Below, one piece after another: positions 1 to 6,465 of a stretch of DNA of 64,000 bases. The stretch spans positions 166,364 through 230,363 of the forward strand of contig NZ_JAHEAG010000010.1 in NCBI RefSeq assembly GCF_018596315.1, given 5' to 3'. Source of the stretch: Bradyrhizobium sp. SRL28 (GTDB lineage Bacteria; Pseudomonadota; Alphaproteobacteria; Rhizobiales; Xanthobacteraceae). The translations under genes were made by a program, and so were the position numbers. The notes under the pieces are model-generated. The model was not told the DNA's origin, made no database searches, and worked only from the letters and a program-made list of their open reading frames with translations. Position 1 is the first letter of the stretch. Each line of letters opens with the position of its first letter.

Positions 1-153
1 TGGACGTTGCGGGATATTCAGGCTCGCCGGCTGAAAATGTCGCCGGTCAGCGACGAAGATTTGAGGACATTGACGGGCCTCGGCCTGGTCGACGTGCGCG
101 ACGAAGGGCTCGTGCTGACGCCGGCTGGAATCGCCGTGCTGAACAGGGAGTGA
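1..153 (+). CDS. Hypothetical protein, C-terminal fragment (cut by window edge)
   Basis: The window opens inside this gene, so only its last 50 codons and the TGA stop are visible. The frame is open from base 1 and ends in residues EGLVLTPAGIAVLNRE. That basic helix followed by a short beta-like tail resembles the end of a winged-helix domain, but the resemblance is weak and no family is assigned. Its stop lies directly against the stop of the convergent zinc-ribbon gene, with no spacer. The absence of any start codon upstream is due to the window boundary and is not evidence of decay. Confidence 0.6.
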   Translation, partial: WTLRDIQARRLKMSPVSDEDLRTLTGLGLVDVRDEGLVLTPAGIAVLNRE

Positions 154-282
154 TCAGCGCGCCTTCAGGAAGCTCTCGCCGGAGTCGCAGGGCGTGCAGC
201 GGTAGGTCAAGACGTCATAATGCTGGTCGCGCGGCTCGATCATGGCCAGGCGCATCTGTGCGCCGCATTTCATGCAGGGCAT
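154..282 (-). CDS. Small zinc-ribbon-like protein
   Basis: A 42-residue protein with two CxxC pairs: MPCMKCG at the N terminus and YRCTPC about 25 residues later. The spacing suits a single zinc knuckle. The rest is short and polar and ends in FLKAR. The start chosen places the first CxxC at the N terminus. In-frame ATG codons at 339 and 357 would add 19 or 25 residues of low-complexity sequence, and no clear ribosome binding site separates the options. The partner is unknown. Small zinc ribbons of this kind are frequent in Bradyrhizobiaceae and usually have no assigned role. Zinc binding is inferred from the cysteines only. Confidence 0.55.
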   Translation of the reverse strand: MPCMKCGAQMRLAMIEPRDQHYDVLTYRCTPCDSGESFLKAR

Positions 283-612
283 TTCTATGCTGGTTTGAAA
301 CCGTGTGCAGGTTGGCGTCGGCCGAAACGTTTGTAGCATCGTATCCCCATGTCCCAAGAGACTTAAAACCAGAGACGCAACGCCACCGACAATCGACCCT
401 TAACCCGAATCACTATGCCACACTGTTGCCACCATTGGAATCGGCTGCTGCACCCGTATGGCTACGGACCGCGAGGGAAGGAAATCATTCCTTGGGATTG
501 CGCCAGCCCGGATGCCGGCGGCCAAAGTCCATGCCCGCAAGTCGGTCCATTCCGACGCAGACGCAGCCGGGAATTGTGCTAACCTGCCATAGTCGACATT
601 GGAGAAGCGACC
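283..612. other. Intergenic region with no supported gene
   Basis: About 330 bases lie between the zinc-ribbon gene (minus) and the phasin gene (plus). The region could hold the promoters of both divergent genes. The only element that can be named is the phasin Shine-Dalgarno GGAG at 601-604, nine bases before the ATG. A long open frame across the region on the plus strand (150-620) has no coding character: it is arginine- and serine-rich and antisense to the zinc-ribbon gene. No terminator hairpin or repeat was seen. Confidence 0.4.
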
Positions 613-966
613 ATGACTGAACCGAAACTCGAAGTCCCGGCCGAGCTGCGCGATCTGGCCGAGAAAACCATCGATCAGGCAGAAAAGGCGTTCGGCATGT
701 TCTTCGATGCCGCCGGAAAATCCATGACGTCGATGCCCGGCGCGGGTACGGAAATTTCCAGGCAGGCGCTATCGTTCACCGAACAGAATATGAAGGCTGC
801 GTTCGAGCATGCCCGCAAACTGGTTCATGCGACCGACCTTCAGGAAGCGATGCGGATCCAGTCCGAATTCCTGCGCAGCCAGTTCACCAACGCCGGGGAA
901 CATATGCGTCAGATCACCGGCGGCGTCATTTCGGCCGCTAAAGATTCGACGAAAGGCAAGTTCTGA
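613..966 (+). CDS. Phasin family protein
   Basis: A 117-residue all-helical, amphipathic protein. Phasins coat polyhydroxyalkanoate granules and control their size. The sequence has the usual elements: an acidic N terminus, a central helix with the pattern AEKAFGMFFDAAGKSM, then EQNMKAAFEHARKLVHATDLQEAMRIQSEF, which is typical of the phasin_2 type, where the phrase 'A.dl.E...iQ.ef...q' recurs. The length suits this group. The start ATG has a GGAG box nine bases upstream. Some Bradyrhizobium phasin-like proteins are not granule-bound, so PHA association is inferred from the family. No PHA synthase or depolymerase gene is nearby. Confidence 0.85.
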   Translation: MTEPKLEVPAELRDLAEKTIDQAEKAFGMFFDAAGKSMTSMPGAGTEISRQALSFTEQNMKAAFEHARKLVHATDLQEAMRIQSEFLRSQFTNAGEHMRQITGGVISAAKDSTKGKF

Positions 967-975
967 GCCGGCGTA

Positions 976-1242
976 CTAGCGGCGGCGCGCGATCGCGACA
1001 CCGAACAGAAAGGCGACGAACAGGCTGGCCAGCGGCGCTTCGCGGGTAATTGCGCTGATGGTGGAGAGCGGCATCCCCGGTTGCCGTGCCGCCGAGATCG
1101 CGTCGCTGAGACGACCGACCGCGGCCTGCAGCCCGGCGGACACTTCCGTGAGCGTGCGTGACACATCGGTCGCGGTATCGATGGCGCGTTCCGCCATGCC
1201 GGGCTGCGATGGCTCTGTGGGTTCGATTTTCACGGTCTGCAA
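976..1242 (-). CDS. Small tail-anchored membrane protein
   Basis: An 88-residue protein with a polar N terminus, an amphipathic helical middle (residues about 17-55) and one hydrophobic segment near the C terminus (LASLFVAFLFGVAIA) followed by RRR. This layout recalls the YqjD/ElaB (DUF883) proteins, which are anchored by a C-terminal helix, but the sequence itself was not recognised as that family. It converges on the phasin gene, with nine bases between the two stops. A membrane location is supported by the hydrophobic tail; any function is unknown. Confidence 0.55.
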   Translation of the reverse strand: MQTVKIEPTEPSQPGMAERAIDTATDVSRTLTEVSAGLQAAVGRLSDAISAARQPGMPLSTISAITREAPLASLFVAFLFGVAIARRR

Positions 1243-1395
1243 CTCACTCGGTCGCTCGGCATTTGCCGGGCAACGGCTGATGTCCTTACAATACGAAATC
1301 AGGACATTTGTTCCCGCAAGCTATCGCCTTCGATAAGGAACCTTGGTGCTCGTCGGGATTTAATCTCGTCAGAGGAAATCAACGCGGGTTTTCAT

Positions 1396-1680
1396 ATGGC
1401 GAAGGTTTTGACGGAAGATCGTCTGAGTCGGTCTGGTGGCGCGCCTCTGAAGGTTGCGATTGCAGTCGCAGTTCTCGGCGTGCTCGGCATGCTGATCGTC
1501 GATCATGGGCCATGGAACAAGCCGAAGATGCAGCCGGCCTTCATGACGAGTTACAGCTCCACCGGTGAAGCTGCCCGGGCCGCCGGCGCCAAGGTCATGC
1601 CGACCGAACCGAAGCTGCAGGTGGAGCCTGAGCCACCTGTGCCAAAGCCCGTTCATCCGGTGAACCCGGCGCCGCAGTAA
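1396..1680 (+). CDS. Hypothetical single-pass membrane protein with proline-rich tail
   Basis: A 94-residue protein with about 20 cytoplasmic residues, one hydrophobic segment (VAIAVAVLGVLGMLIV, residues about 20-35), and a C-terminal part rich in proline, glutamate and lysine (EPEPPVPKPVHPVNPAP) that would lie in the periplasm. No domain is recognised. The tail resembles periplasm-spanning linkers in TonB-like proteins, but the protein lacks any TonB C-terminal domain. The first promoter-like repeat begins nine bases after its stop. The ATG at 1396 is preceded by a weak purine run. Confidence 0.5.
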   Translation: MAKVLTEDRLSRSGGAPLKVAIAVAVLGVLGMLIVDHGPWNKPKMQPAFMTSYSSTGEAARAAGAKVMPTEPKLQVEPEPPVPKPVHPVNPAPQ

Positions 1681-1689
1681 CGCGCGCCG

Positions 1690-1731
1690 TTTGACACGTC
1701 GGGCAAATCACCGGCATAACGGCATCATCGC
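1690..1731 (+). repeat. Promoter-like repeat, copy 1 (no hairpin attached)
   Basis: A 42-base unit shared with 2048-2089 and 2236-2277. It holds TTGACA (1691-1696), an 18-base spacer containing GTCGGGCAAATCA, then CATAAC (1715-1720) and CATCATCGC. The two hexamers resemble sigma-70 -35 and -10 elements. Unlike the other two copies it is not followed by the GCCCGC hairpin, so it may be a truncated unit or may serve only as a promoter or spacer. It sits immediately after the stop of the gene ending at 1680. Confidence 0.7.
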
Positions 1732-1760
1732 GCAACTTCGCCAGCTTCCGAACGAATGCG

Positions 1761-1946
1761 TCAGCGCACGCTGACGAATGCGCCCCAGCACGCAGCCAAC
1801 CCTGCAGCCACCAGCACGAGCAGCGGATTGTCGCAGAACGGGCTGCCATATTGGCACATCGCGACACCCAGCGAGCCGATCTCGTGACGGCTCGCTGCAT
1901 AGAACAAGCCCGACAGAATCGTGAGCACGGCAGCAACGAAAAACAT
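1761..1946 (-). CDS. Small two-helix membrane protein
   Basis: A 61-residue protein made almost wholly of two hydrophobic helices (MFFVAAVLTILSGLFYAA and LLVLVAAGLAACWGAFV) joined by a short loop with CQYGSPFC, so two cysteines face the same side of the membrane. The start at 1946 is well supported: AAGGAGG lies just upstream on the minus strand. Reading further upstream would run through a low-complexity stretch and into repeat copy 2. The gene lies between repeat copies 1 and 2. Function is not known; similar 60-residue membrane proteins are common and uncharacterised in this family. Confidence 0.6.
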   Translation of the reverse strand: MFFVAAVLTILSGLFYAASRHEIGSLGVAMCQYGSPFCDNPLLVLVAAGLAACWGAFVSVR

Positions 1947-2047
1947 CCGACAGCCTCCTTGCGCTCGGTTGGGCCGCAGGTTGCGCCGTCCATGGCCCAA
2001 CGATTTCGTTTCGATGTTGCTGTGCTGAATCTGGTTTGCTTTGGCCA

Positions 2048-2089
2048 CTTGACGCGTCGGGCAAATCAGGGGCACATTGGCATCATCGC
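2048..2089 (+). repeat. Promoter-like repeat, copy 2 (with hairpin)
   Basis: Second copy of the 42-base unit, the most diverged: TTGACG at 2049-2054, an 18-base spacer that again contains GTCGGGCAAATCA, then CACATT at 2073-2078 and CATCATCGC. A GAAA-capped hairpin starts 22 bases after the second hexamer. Antisense to the repeat lies a short open reading frame beginning MPLICPTRQ. The other copies give MPVICPTCQT, so that reading is a by-product of the conserved DNA. Confidence 0.7.
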
Positions 2090-2099
2090 CGATATCATA

Positions 2100-2130
2100 G
2101 AGCCCGCGCCGGAAACGGCGGCGGGCTTTT
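2100..2130 (+). terminator. GAAA-capped terminator hairpin after repeat copy 2
   Basis: Stem AGCCCGC-GCCG pairs with CGGC-GCGGGCT around a GAAA loop, with one bulged G on the 3' side, followed by TTTT. No plus-strand protein gene precedes it within 400 bases, so it appears to serve a transcript that would start within repeat copy 2. The apical stem differs from that of the second hairpin (2287-2325), yet both remain paired. Confidence 0.65.
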
Positions 2131-2235
2131 CATTTCGCAGACAATCACCAGTCACAAGACAATCACCAGAGCGGTTTCAATTTGTCGAAACCGTTTCGTC
2201 GAATTTTCTGCAATTTGTTGACTGCTTGAAAACGG

Positions 2236-2277
2236 TTTGACATGTCGGGCAAATCACCGGCATAACGCCATCATCGC
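2236..2277 (+). repeat. Promoter-like repeat, copy 3 (with hairpin)
   Basis: Third copy: TTGACA at 2237-2242, an 18-base spacer with GTCGGGCAAATCA, CATAAC at 2261-2266, then CATCATCGC. It matches copy 1 at nearly all positions. The terminator-like hairpin begins about 23 bases after the CATAAC hexamer, the same geometry as in copy 2. Confidence 0.75.
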
Positions 2278-2286
2278 AAAAATTGC

Positions 2287-2325
2287 AAAAGCCCGCACGG
2301 AGAAATCCGTCGCGGGCTTTTTGTT
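2287..2325 (+). terminator. GAAA-capped terminator hairpin after repeat copy 3
   Basis: AAAAGCCCGC-ACGGA pairs with TCCGT-GCGGGCTTTTT around a GAAA loop, with a single bulged C on the 3' side at the same place as the bulged G of the hairpin at 2100-2130. The flanking A and T tracts make it look bidirectional. It meets the usual criteria for intrinsic termination and would end a transcript of roughly 50 bases begun in repeat copy 3. Confidence 0.7.
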
Positions 2326-2500
2326 TGGAATCCTCGAATCGGACGGCGGCCGCACATCGACGCCGCAACTCCCAACGCCCTCGCCCGGGCGTCGCGAGCG
2401 TGCCGTCGTCCGAGCCTTTCATCACACAATTGGTCGGCATGCGCGAACATGTCGGCCTGCGGCGCGGATCGTCACCGCCGCACGCGGTCCCCAACGGGAC

Positions 2501-2884
2501 GCGGCGCGCAACAAGGACTGGAGCATTGGCCGGACGCTTACCATGCTCGAGCAATATAACGGCCTCGGTTACGCCGCGCGCGGGAGGCCGTCGCCTTACA
2601 TCTGGTCCGGCACCGATCAGTATAGGTCCGGCAAGTATGTCCGCGACGGAGTCTACGATTCGAACGTCGTCGACAGCCAGCCTGGTTGCGCCGGCCTGCT
2701 GATGGCGATGATGGCGCTCGATCCCACCATCACGTTCACGGGTGCGACGATCACGCCGGCGATTTCGGTCACGACGAGTCCGGCCGAAAAGCGCGCCGCG
2801 CCATCCATCGCCAATCCGGCGAAAGGCTCCATCGGTGCGTTCATTGCCAACATCTTCAACGCCGTTTTCAGGAGGAACGCATGA
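2501..2884 (+). pseudogene. 5'-truncated phage endolysin/lysozyme-like gene
   Basis: From AARNKDWSIGRTL onward, the frame matches the C-terminal half of phage-type lysozyme-like proteins, with the run EQYNGLGYAARGRPSPYIW, then GTDQYRSGKYVRDGVYD and a final tail with a hydrophobic segment (GSIGAFIANIFNAVF). In intact relatives the catalytic N-terminal part precedes this. Here the upstream frame gives only low-complexity Arg/Pro sequence, so the catalytic region is missing. An ATG at 2543 could still express about 113 residues. The stop overlaps the next start as ATGA, as in an intact lysis operon. Family identity is from memory of conserved phrases and is moderately sure; loss of the 5' part is clear. 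Confidence 0.6.
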
Positions 2885-3111
2885 TCACCACATGGAACAA
2901 GATCAAGGCATGGTTCAAGGATTCCGTGACGATCCTCTGGGCACGTATCCAGTACGTCGTCGGCATCGTCGGAGCTGGGCTCATCGGGGCGTTCTCGGGA
3001 TACGACTTCACGCAGCTGTCGAGCATGGACGCCAGGTCAGCGTTCAAGATGCTGGCCTTTGCTGCGCTGGCTGGCGTGATTACCGAAGTTTGCCGTCGCC
3101 GGACGCTCTGA
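2881..3111 (+). CDS. Holin-like small membrane protein
   Basis: A 76-residue protein with a charged N terminus (MITTWNKIKAWFKDS), a first hydrophobic segment (IQYVVGIVGAGLIGAF, residues about 22-38), a polar loop (DFTQLSSMDARS) and a second hydrophobic segment (FKMLAFAALAGVITEV), ending in CRRRTL. Size, two-helix topology and position directly after an endolysin remnant fit a class II-type holin or another phage lysis accessory protein. The start overlaps the upstream stop (ATGA at 2881). Holin activity is inferred from context; no specific holin family was recognised. Confidence 0.55.
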   Translation: MITTWNKIKAWFKDSVTILWARIQYVVGIVGAGLIGAFSGYDFTQLSSMDARSAFKMLAFAALAGVITEVCRRRTL

Positions 3112-3112
3112 C

Positions 3113-3280
3113 ATGAAGATCGCTTTCGTCCTGCTGACATGGGCGGCCGTGCTGGCCGGCGCATGGGTGATCTGGATGGCGAGCCAGCTCCACCAGGTCC
3201 GTCCCGGTGTGTTTGGTGCCGAAGGGCTGGCGGTCGTGTTCGCGGTGTGGATGACGCTGGAGGCGCGCAAATGTGGATGA
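3113..3280 (+). CDS. Small phage-type membrane protein
   Basis: A 55-residue protein beginning MKIAFVLLTWAAVLAGAW. Two hydrophobic segments (residues 3-24 and about 36-49) flank the loop MASQLHQVRPGVFGAEG. It starts one base after the previous stop and overlaps the next gene by ten bases, which supports translation as part of the same cassette. It could be a spanin-like or anti-holin component, but no lipobox or coiled coil is visible, so the role is unassigned. Confidence 0.5.
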   Translation: MKIAFVLLTWAAVLAGAWVIWMASQLHQVRPGVFGAEGLAVVFAVWMTLEARKCG

Positions 3281-3654
3281 CCATCATCAGTTTCATCGGC
3301 GGTCCCGTAATCAAGGGCCTGATCGACGGTTACAAGGCCAAGCTGGCGGCCGGCAATACGTCGGAAAAGATCGCGAGCGAAACGGCGTCTGCGGAGATCG
3401 CGGCGCAGGTCTCCGAAACCAACGCCATCATGCAGTATCGCATCGCCGAGATCGGACACTGGTATGAGCCGGACAAGCTGATGGGATATTTCGTGACGAT
3501 CTATTTCGGCAAGCTGCTGATCTGGGACAAAGTTCTCGGCCTTGGCACAACCGATCCGCTCGCGGGCTTTGCGGCGATCACCTCGAATCTCGTGGTGTCG
3601 TTCTATTTCGCCAAGCGGGGTTTCGAGAACGTGGCGCGGATCATCAAGCGATGA
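3271..3654 (+). CDS. Phage-type membrane protein of the lysis cassette
   Basis: A 127-residue protein: a short N-terminal hydrophobic stretch (MTIISFIGGPVIKGLI), a helical region rich in Ala, Glu and Lys (residues 25-60, KIASETASAEIAAQVSETNA), then a membrane part with YEPDKLMGYFVTIYFGKLL and DKVLGLGTTDPLAGF, and the basic tail KRGFENVARIIKR. This layout and the phrases 'lGTTdpL' and 'EnVARI.KR' recur in phage proteins encoded beside holins and endolysins. It resembles three-helix holins such as those of gene transfer agents, though a specific family match was not established. The stop overlaps the next start (ATGA, 3651). Confidence 0.55.
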   Translation: MWMTIISFIGGPVIKGLIDGYKAKLAAGNTSEKIASETASAEIAAQVSETNAIMQYRIAEIGHWYEPDKLMGYFVTIYFGKLLIWDKVLGLGTTDPLAGFAAITSNLVVSFYFAKRGFENVARIIKR

Positions 3655-3953
3655 CCGGGGAGCAGGCTGCGGATGTCAGGGCCATCGTCGTCGAGACCTT
3701 GGCCGAACAGCAGAGGATTCGTCATGACGATATCGATGCAGTGGTTCTCAAAGCCGTCGCGACGACACTGACCTCGTTCGGAATCGACGAGGAAGACCGT
3801 AAAGAGTTGCGCGCGGATTTTCAGCATCTGCGACGCTGGCGCCGAAGCGTCGAGCAGGCACAGAGCTACACCTTCAAGGCGGTCATCACGGTGATCGTAA
3901 CCGGGTTCGTCGGGGCCGTGTGGCTCGGTATCAAGGCGACGCTCGGAAAATGA
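3651..3953 (+). CDS. Phage-type helical membrane-anchored protein
   Basis: A 100-residue protein. Residues 1-70 are helical and charged (VRAIVVETLAEQQRIRHDDIDAVV, DFQHLRRWRRSVEQ), and a single hydrophobic segment (FKAVITVIVTGFVGAVWLGI) lies at the C terminus. Proteins with a 'DFqhLRrWR' phrase followed by one C-terminal helix are frequent beside phage lysis genes. Four-base overlaps at both ends (ATGA at 3651 and 3950) tie it into the operon. Exact function unknown. Confidence 0.55.
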   Translation: MTGEQAADVRAIVVETLAEQQRIRHDDIDAVVLKAVATTLTSFGIDEEDRKELRADFQHLRRWRRSVEQAQSYTFKAVITVIVTGFVGAVWLGIKATLGK

Positions 3954-4432
3954 TCTGCGGACGTGCCGAAATACTAACGATGAGCACGAACTCAGGTGCA
4001 ACGATGTATCGGATTCGCGAGGTTGACGGGAGTGACGATGACATTGCGGACTCGCTCGCAGAACTTCATCAGTTGACATTCCTTGACGCCGCTCCCGTTC
4101 CCAAATTCGATCAAGGGCACTGGTGGCTTGCCTTTCGCGGAACAGAGCCGGTCGCCTTCGCCGGTATCATTCCGTCCACGCATGTTTTTAACGCCGGCTA
4201 TTTTTGCCGTGTTGGTGTGCTGGGCAAGCATTACGGACACCGGCTTCAGTTGCGCCTGATGCGAGCCATGGAGGCGCGTGCGCGTCTGAACGGGTGGTGT
4301 TCGATCATCTCCGACACCACAGATAATATGCACTCAGCCAACAACTTTATTCGCGCAGGCTATCGCCTCTTCAGCCCCAGGACCCCTTGGGCCTGGCCGA
4401 ATACGCTTTATTGGCGCAAGGACGTAAAGTAG
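3950..4432 (+). CDS. GNAT-family N-acetyltransferase
   Basis: A 160-residue protein with the GNAT fold order: N-terminal strand-helix (MYRIREVDGSDDDIADSLAELHQLTF), the strand pair WWLAFRGTEPVAFAGIIPS, then the acetyl-CoA loop region CRVGVLGKHYGHRLQLRLMRAMEARARLNG, where the usual RxxGxG is represented by a KHYGHR variant. The C-terminal SANNFIRAGYRLF matches the 'N...y.r.GF' end of the family. The start at 3950 overlaps the upstream stop; ATG codons at 3980 and 4004 are alternatives. It ends the lysis cassette and is followed by a terminator. Acetyltransferases occur as cargo in phage lysis regions. Substrate unknown. Confidence 0.75.
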   Translation: MICGRAEILTMSTNSGATMYRIREVDGSDDDIADSLAELHQLTFLDAAPVPKFDQGHWWLAFRGTEPVAFAGIIPSTHVFNAGYFCRVGVLGKHYGHRLQLRLMRAMEARARLNGWCSIISDTTDNMHSANNFIRAGYRLFSPRTPWAWPNTLYWRKDVK

Positions 4433-4468
4433 CTGCTCGTCCGTTGCGTACCTCAAATTGCTTAACTC

Positions 4469-4500
4469 GCCCGGTGGCCTTGTGGCCGCCGGGCCTTTTT
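4469..4500 (+). terminator. Strong intrinsic terminator after the lysis cassette
   Basis: GCCCGGTGGCC pairs with GGCCGCCGGGC (one G-T pair) around a TTGT loop, followed by CTTTTT. It lies 36 bases after the GNAT stop and marks the end of the 2501-4432 transcription unit. Confidence 0.85.
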
Positions 4501-4626
4501 GCGTTTTTGGGGCCGGCGCCCTGTAGTGGAGTAGCCATGCTTCCCTTGCGCCTTGATCATTGGCGGTCAGCCGGTAGACTGGCAAAGCTCGGGCGGCGCA
4601 AAGCAACGGAGCAGGCGAGGAAACCT

Positions 4627-5853
4627 ATGGCTGGAGACGGCGGAAAGCCGGATGCAGGTTCGTCCGCGGGGCCGGGCGCGGACAGCTATGTCGCCATGGT
4701 TGCTCGTGCCAAGGCTCTGATTCCAGAATTGCGCGATCGTGCTTCAAAGACGGAAGAGCTTCGGCGCCTGCCGCCGGAGACCGAGCGCGATTTGCATGAC
4801 GCTGGTTTGTTCCGAATTGTGCAACCCAAACGCGTTGGAGGTGCCGAGCTTGACTATGTCGCTCTGGTCGATTGCGCCGACGCGCTGGGGCAGGCGGACG
4901 CTTCCGTGGCGTGGAATTTCGCCAATCTTGCCAGCCATCACTGGATGCTGGGCATGTTTGATCGGCAGGCGCAGGACGCCGTCTGGGGCAGGAATGCCGA
5001 TGCGTTGATCGCGTCGTCCTTCATCTTTCCAGCCGGCCGCGCCCAAAAGGTCGATGGCGGATACGTCCTGCGTGGTCATTGGCCGTTCTCCTCGGGCGTC
5101 GAGTCTTGCGACTGGAACATGCTTGCCGGTGTGGTGTCTTCCGACGATGAGGCTGATGGTATCGAATATCGGATATTCCTGCTCAACAAGAGCGGCTACA
5201 AGATCAACGACACGTGGAACGCGACGGGGCTCAGCGGTACGGGGTCGAACGACGTATGGGCCGAGGGTGCCTTTGTTGCGGAGAACATGACCGTCGCGGT
5301 CAGTGATCTGACCGGTGGCCCGACGCCAGGAAGCGCCGTCAATCCAAATGCGCTGTACGGGTTGCCGGTGTTCTCGCTGTTTCCCTACGTTTTGTCGGGT
5401 GTCGGTTTGGGCAATGCGCAGGCCTGCCTGAATGACTATGTCGGGTTCGCGCGGTATCGGGCCTCGACCTACAATCGTGCCAAGCTCAGCGACCTGCAGA
5501 CAACGCAAATCAAGATCGCGGAGGCATCCGCCAAGATCGACGCGGCCCGTCTCGTCATGCGCACGAACTGCATCGATGCGATGGCTGACGCGAGGCGGGG
5601 CTACATTCCCGACCTTGCAGGCAAGACGAGGCTGCGGCGGGACGGAGCATTCGCGGTGAACCTCTGCACCGAGGCGGTCTCGTTGTTGTTCGCGGCAAGC
5701 GGTGCGCGTAGCCTGTTCACGTCAGGCGCGCTGCAGCGGCAATTCCGCGACGCTCACGCGGTGAATTCTCACCTCGCATTCAATTTCGATGCGGCGGGAA
5801 CCAATTATGGACGTGTGGCGCTTGGCCTGCCGTCCGAAAACCTGACGCTCTGA
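4627..5853 (+). CDS. Flavin-dependent monooxygenase, acyl-CoA-dehydrogenase fold (oxygenase component)
   Basis: A 408-residue group D flavin monooxygenase (HsaA/HpaB/DszC-like), which uses reduced flavin from a partner reductase to hydroxylate an aromatic or heteroaromatic substrate. The N-terminal helical domain carries RRLPPETERDLHDAGLFRIVQPKRVGG, the middle domain has WPFSSGVESCDWNM, which typically lines the flavin site, and the C-terminal helical domain ends AFNFDAAGTNYGRVALG. A catalytic base Glu typical of true acyl-CoA dehydrogenases is not evident. The ATG at 4627 follows GAGGAAAC; upstream in-frame sequence has no coding look. The flavin reductase gene follows after ten bases. Substrate unknown; the neighbouring molybdenum hydroxylase suggests an aromatic or N-heterocyclic compound. 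Confidence 0.85.
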   Translation: MAGDGGKPDAGSSAGPGADSYVAMVARAKALIPELRDRASKTEELRRLPPETERDLHDAGLFRIVQPKRVGGAELDYVALVDCADALGQADASVAWNFANLASHHWMLGMFDRQAQDAVWGRNADALIASSFIFPAGRAQKVDGGYVLRGHWPFSSGVESCDWNMLAGVVSSDDEADGIEYRIFLLNKSGYKINDTWNATGLSGTGSNDVWAEGAFVAENMTVAVSDLTGGPTPGSAVNPNALYGLPVFSLFPYVLSGVGLGNAQACLNDYVGFARYRASTYNRAKLSDLQTTQIKIAEASAKIDAARLVMRTNCIDAMADARRGYIPDLAGKTRLRRDGAFAVNLCTEAVSLLFAASGARSLFTSGALQRQFRDAHAVNSHLAFNFDAAGTNYGRVALGLPSENLTL

Positions 5854-5863
5854 GGCTTGGCGG

Positions 5864-6418
5864 ATGTCTGACGCACCCAAACATCCAGCCGATCCGGCCA
5901 ACGAGTTTGCCAGTGACAACTCGGCGATCGATCCCCGGGACTTTCGCAATGCACTTGGCACCTTCGCCACAGGCGTCACCATCGTCACGGCGATGGCGGC
6001 GGATGGAAGGCCGTATGGCGTGACCTGCAATTCCTTTGCCTCGGTGTCGCTCAATCCGCCGCTGGTATTGTGGAGTCTGGGGATGTTTTCTCAGGGACTC
6101 ACGATCTTCCAGAATGCCAGTCATTTCACGGTCAATGTTCTCGGAGCTTCCCAAGAAGCACTGGCGTCTCAGTTTGCAAAATCGTCGGACGACAAGTTCG
6201 CGGGCGTGAGCTGGACGCCGGGGCTTGGCAACGCGCCGGTGCTGACCGACAGCGTCGCCAATTTCCAGTGTCGCGCGGCCAATCGGTATTATGGCGGAGA
6301 CCACATCATCTTCCTGGGCGCCGTCGAAGCCTACACCTATAATCGGCAGGAACCGCTGCTGTTTGCGCGGGGCAGCTTCGGCCGGTTTATTGCCGCGGAT
6401 GGCAAGAAGTCCTCGTGA
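5864..6418 (+). CDS. Flavin reductase (HpaC/HsaB-like) of the two-component monooxygenase
   Basis: A 184-residue flavin reductase-like FMN-binding protein. After an N-terminal extension of about 25 residues comes the family core: DFRNALGTFATGVTIVTAM, GVTCNSFASVSLNPPLVLWSL, FTVNVLGASQEALASQFAK, then the closing GDHIIFLGAVEAYTY and FARGSFGRF. It would oxidise NAD(P)H to supply FMNH2 or FADH2 to the oxygenase encoded ten bases upstream. Length and motif order are normal for the family. The C terminus is followed by about 50 bases and then the convergent PuuE-type gene; no terminator is obvious between them. Confidence 0.9.
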   Translation: MSDAPKHPADPANEFASDNSAIDPRDFRNALGTFATGVTIVTAMAADGRPYGVTCNSFASVSLNPPLVLWSLGMFSQGLTIFQNASHFTVNVLGASQEALASQFAKSSDDKFAGVSWTPGLGNAPVLTDSVANFQCRAANRYYGGDHIIFLGAVEAYTYNRQEPLLFARGSFGRFIAADGKKSS

Positions 6419-6465
6419 GCTGGTCGCCGAAGCTAGCTGGATCCCTCGCGGTCCTGCGGTAGACC

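Larger units (their letters stand above)
1947..2500. other. Gene-free region with repeats and hairpins
   Basis: No protein gene is supported here. The region carries repeat copies 2 and 3, their two terminator-like hairpins, a direct repeat of AGACAATCACCAG at 2139-2151 and 2157-2169, and an inverted repeat CGGTTTC...GAAACCG at 2172-2193 that could be a regulator site. From about 2330 to 2500 the sequence degenerates into what may be the eroded 5' part of the endolysin remnant starting near 2501. Confidence 0.5.

Noticed and set aside
1755..1775. Hairpin GCGTCAGCGCACGCTGACG as a terminator
   Set aside because: It overlaps the stop of the small minus-strand gene and has no T tract on either strand.
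1690..2277. Short antisense open frames starting MPVICPTCQT or MPLICPTRQ
   Set aside because: They are produced by the conserved repeat DNA and diverge completely after it, so they are by-products of the repeat and not zinc-binding protein genes.
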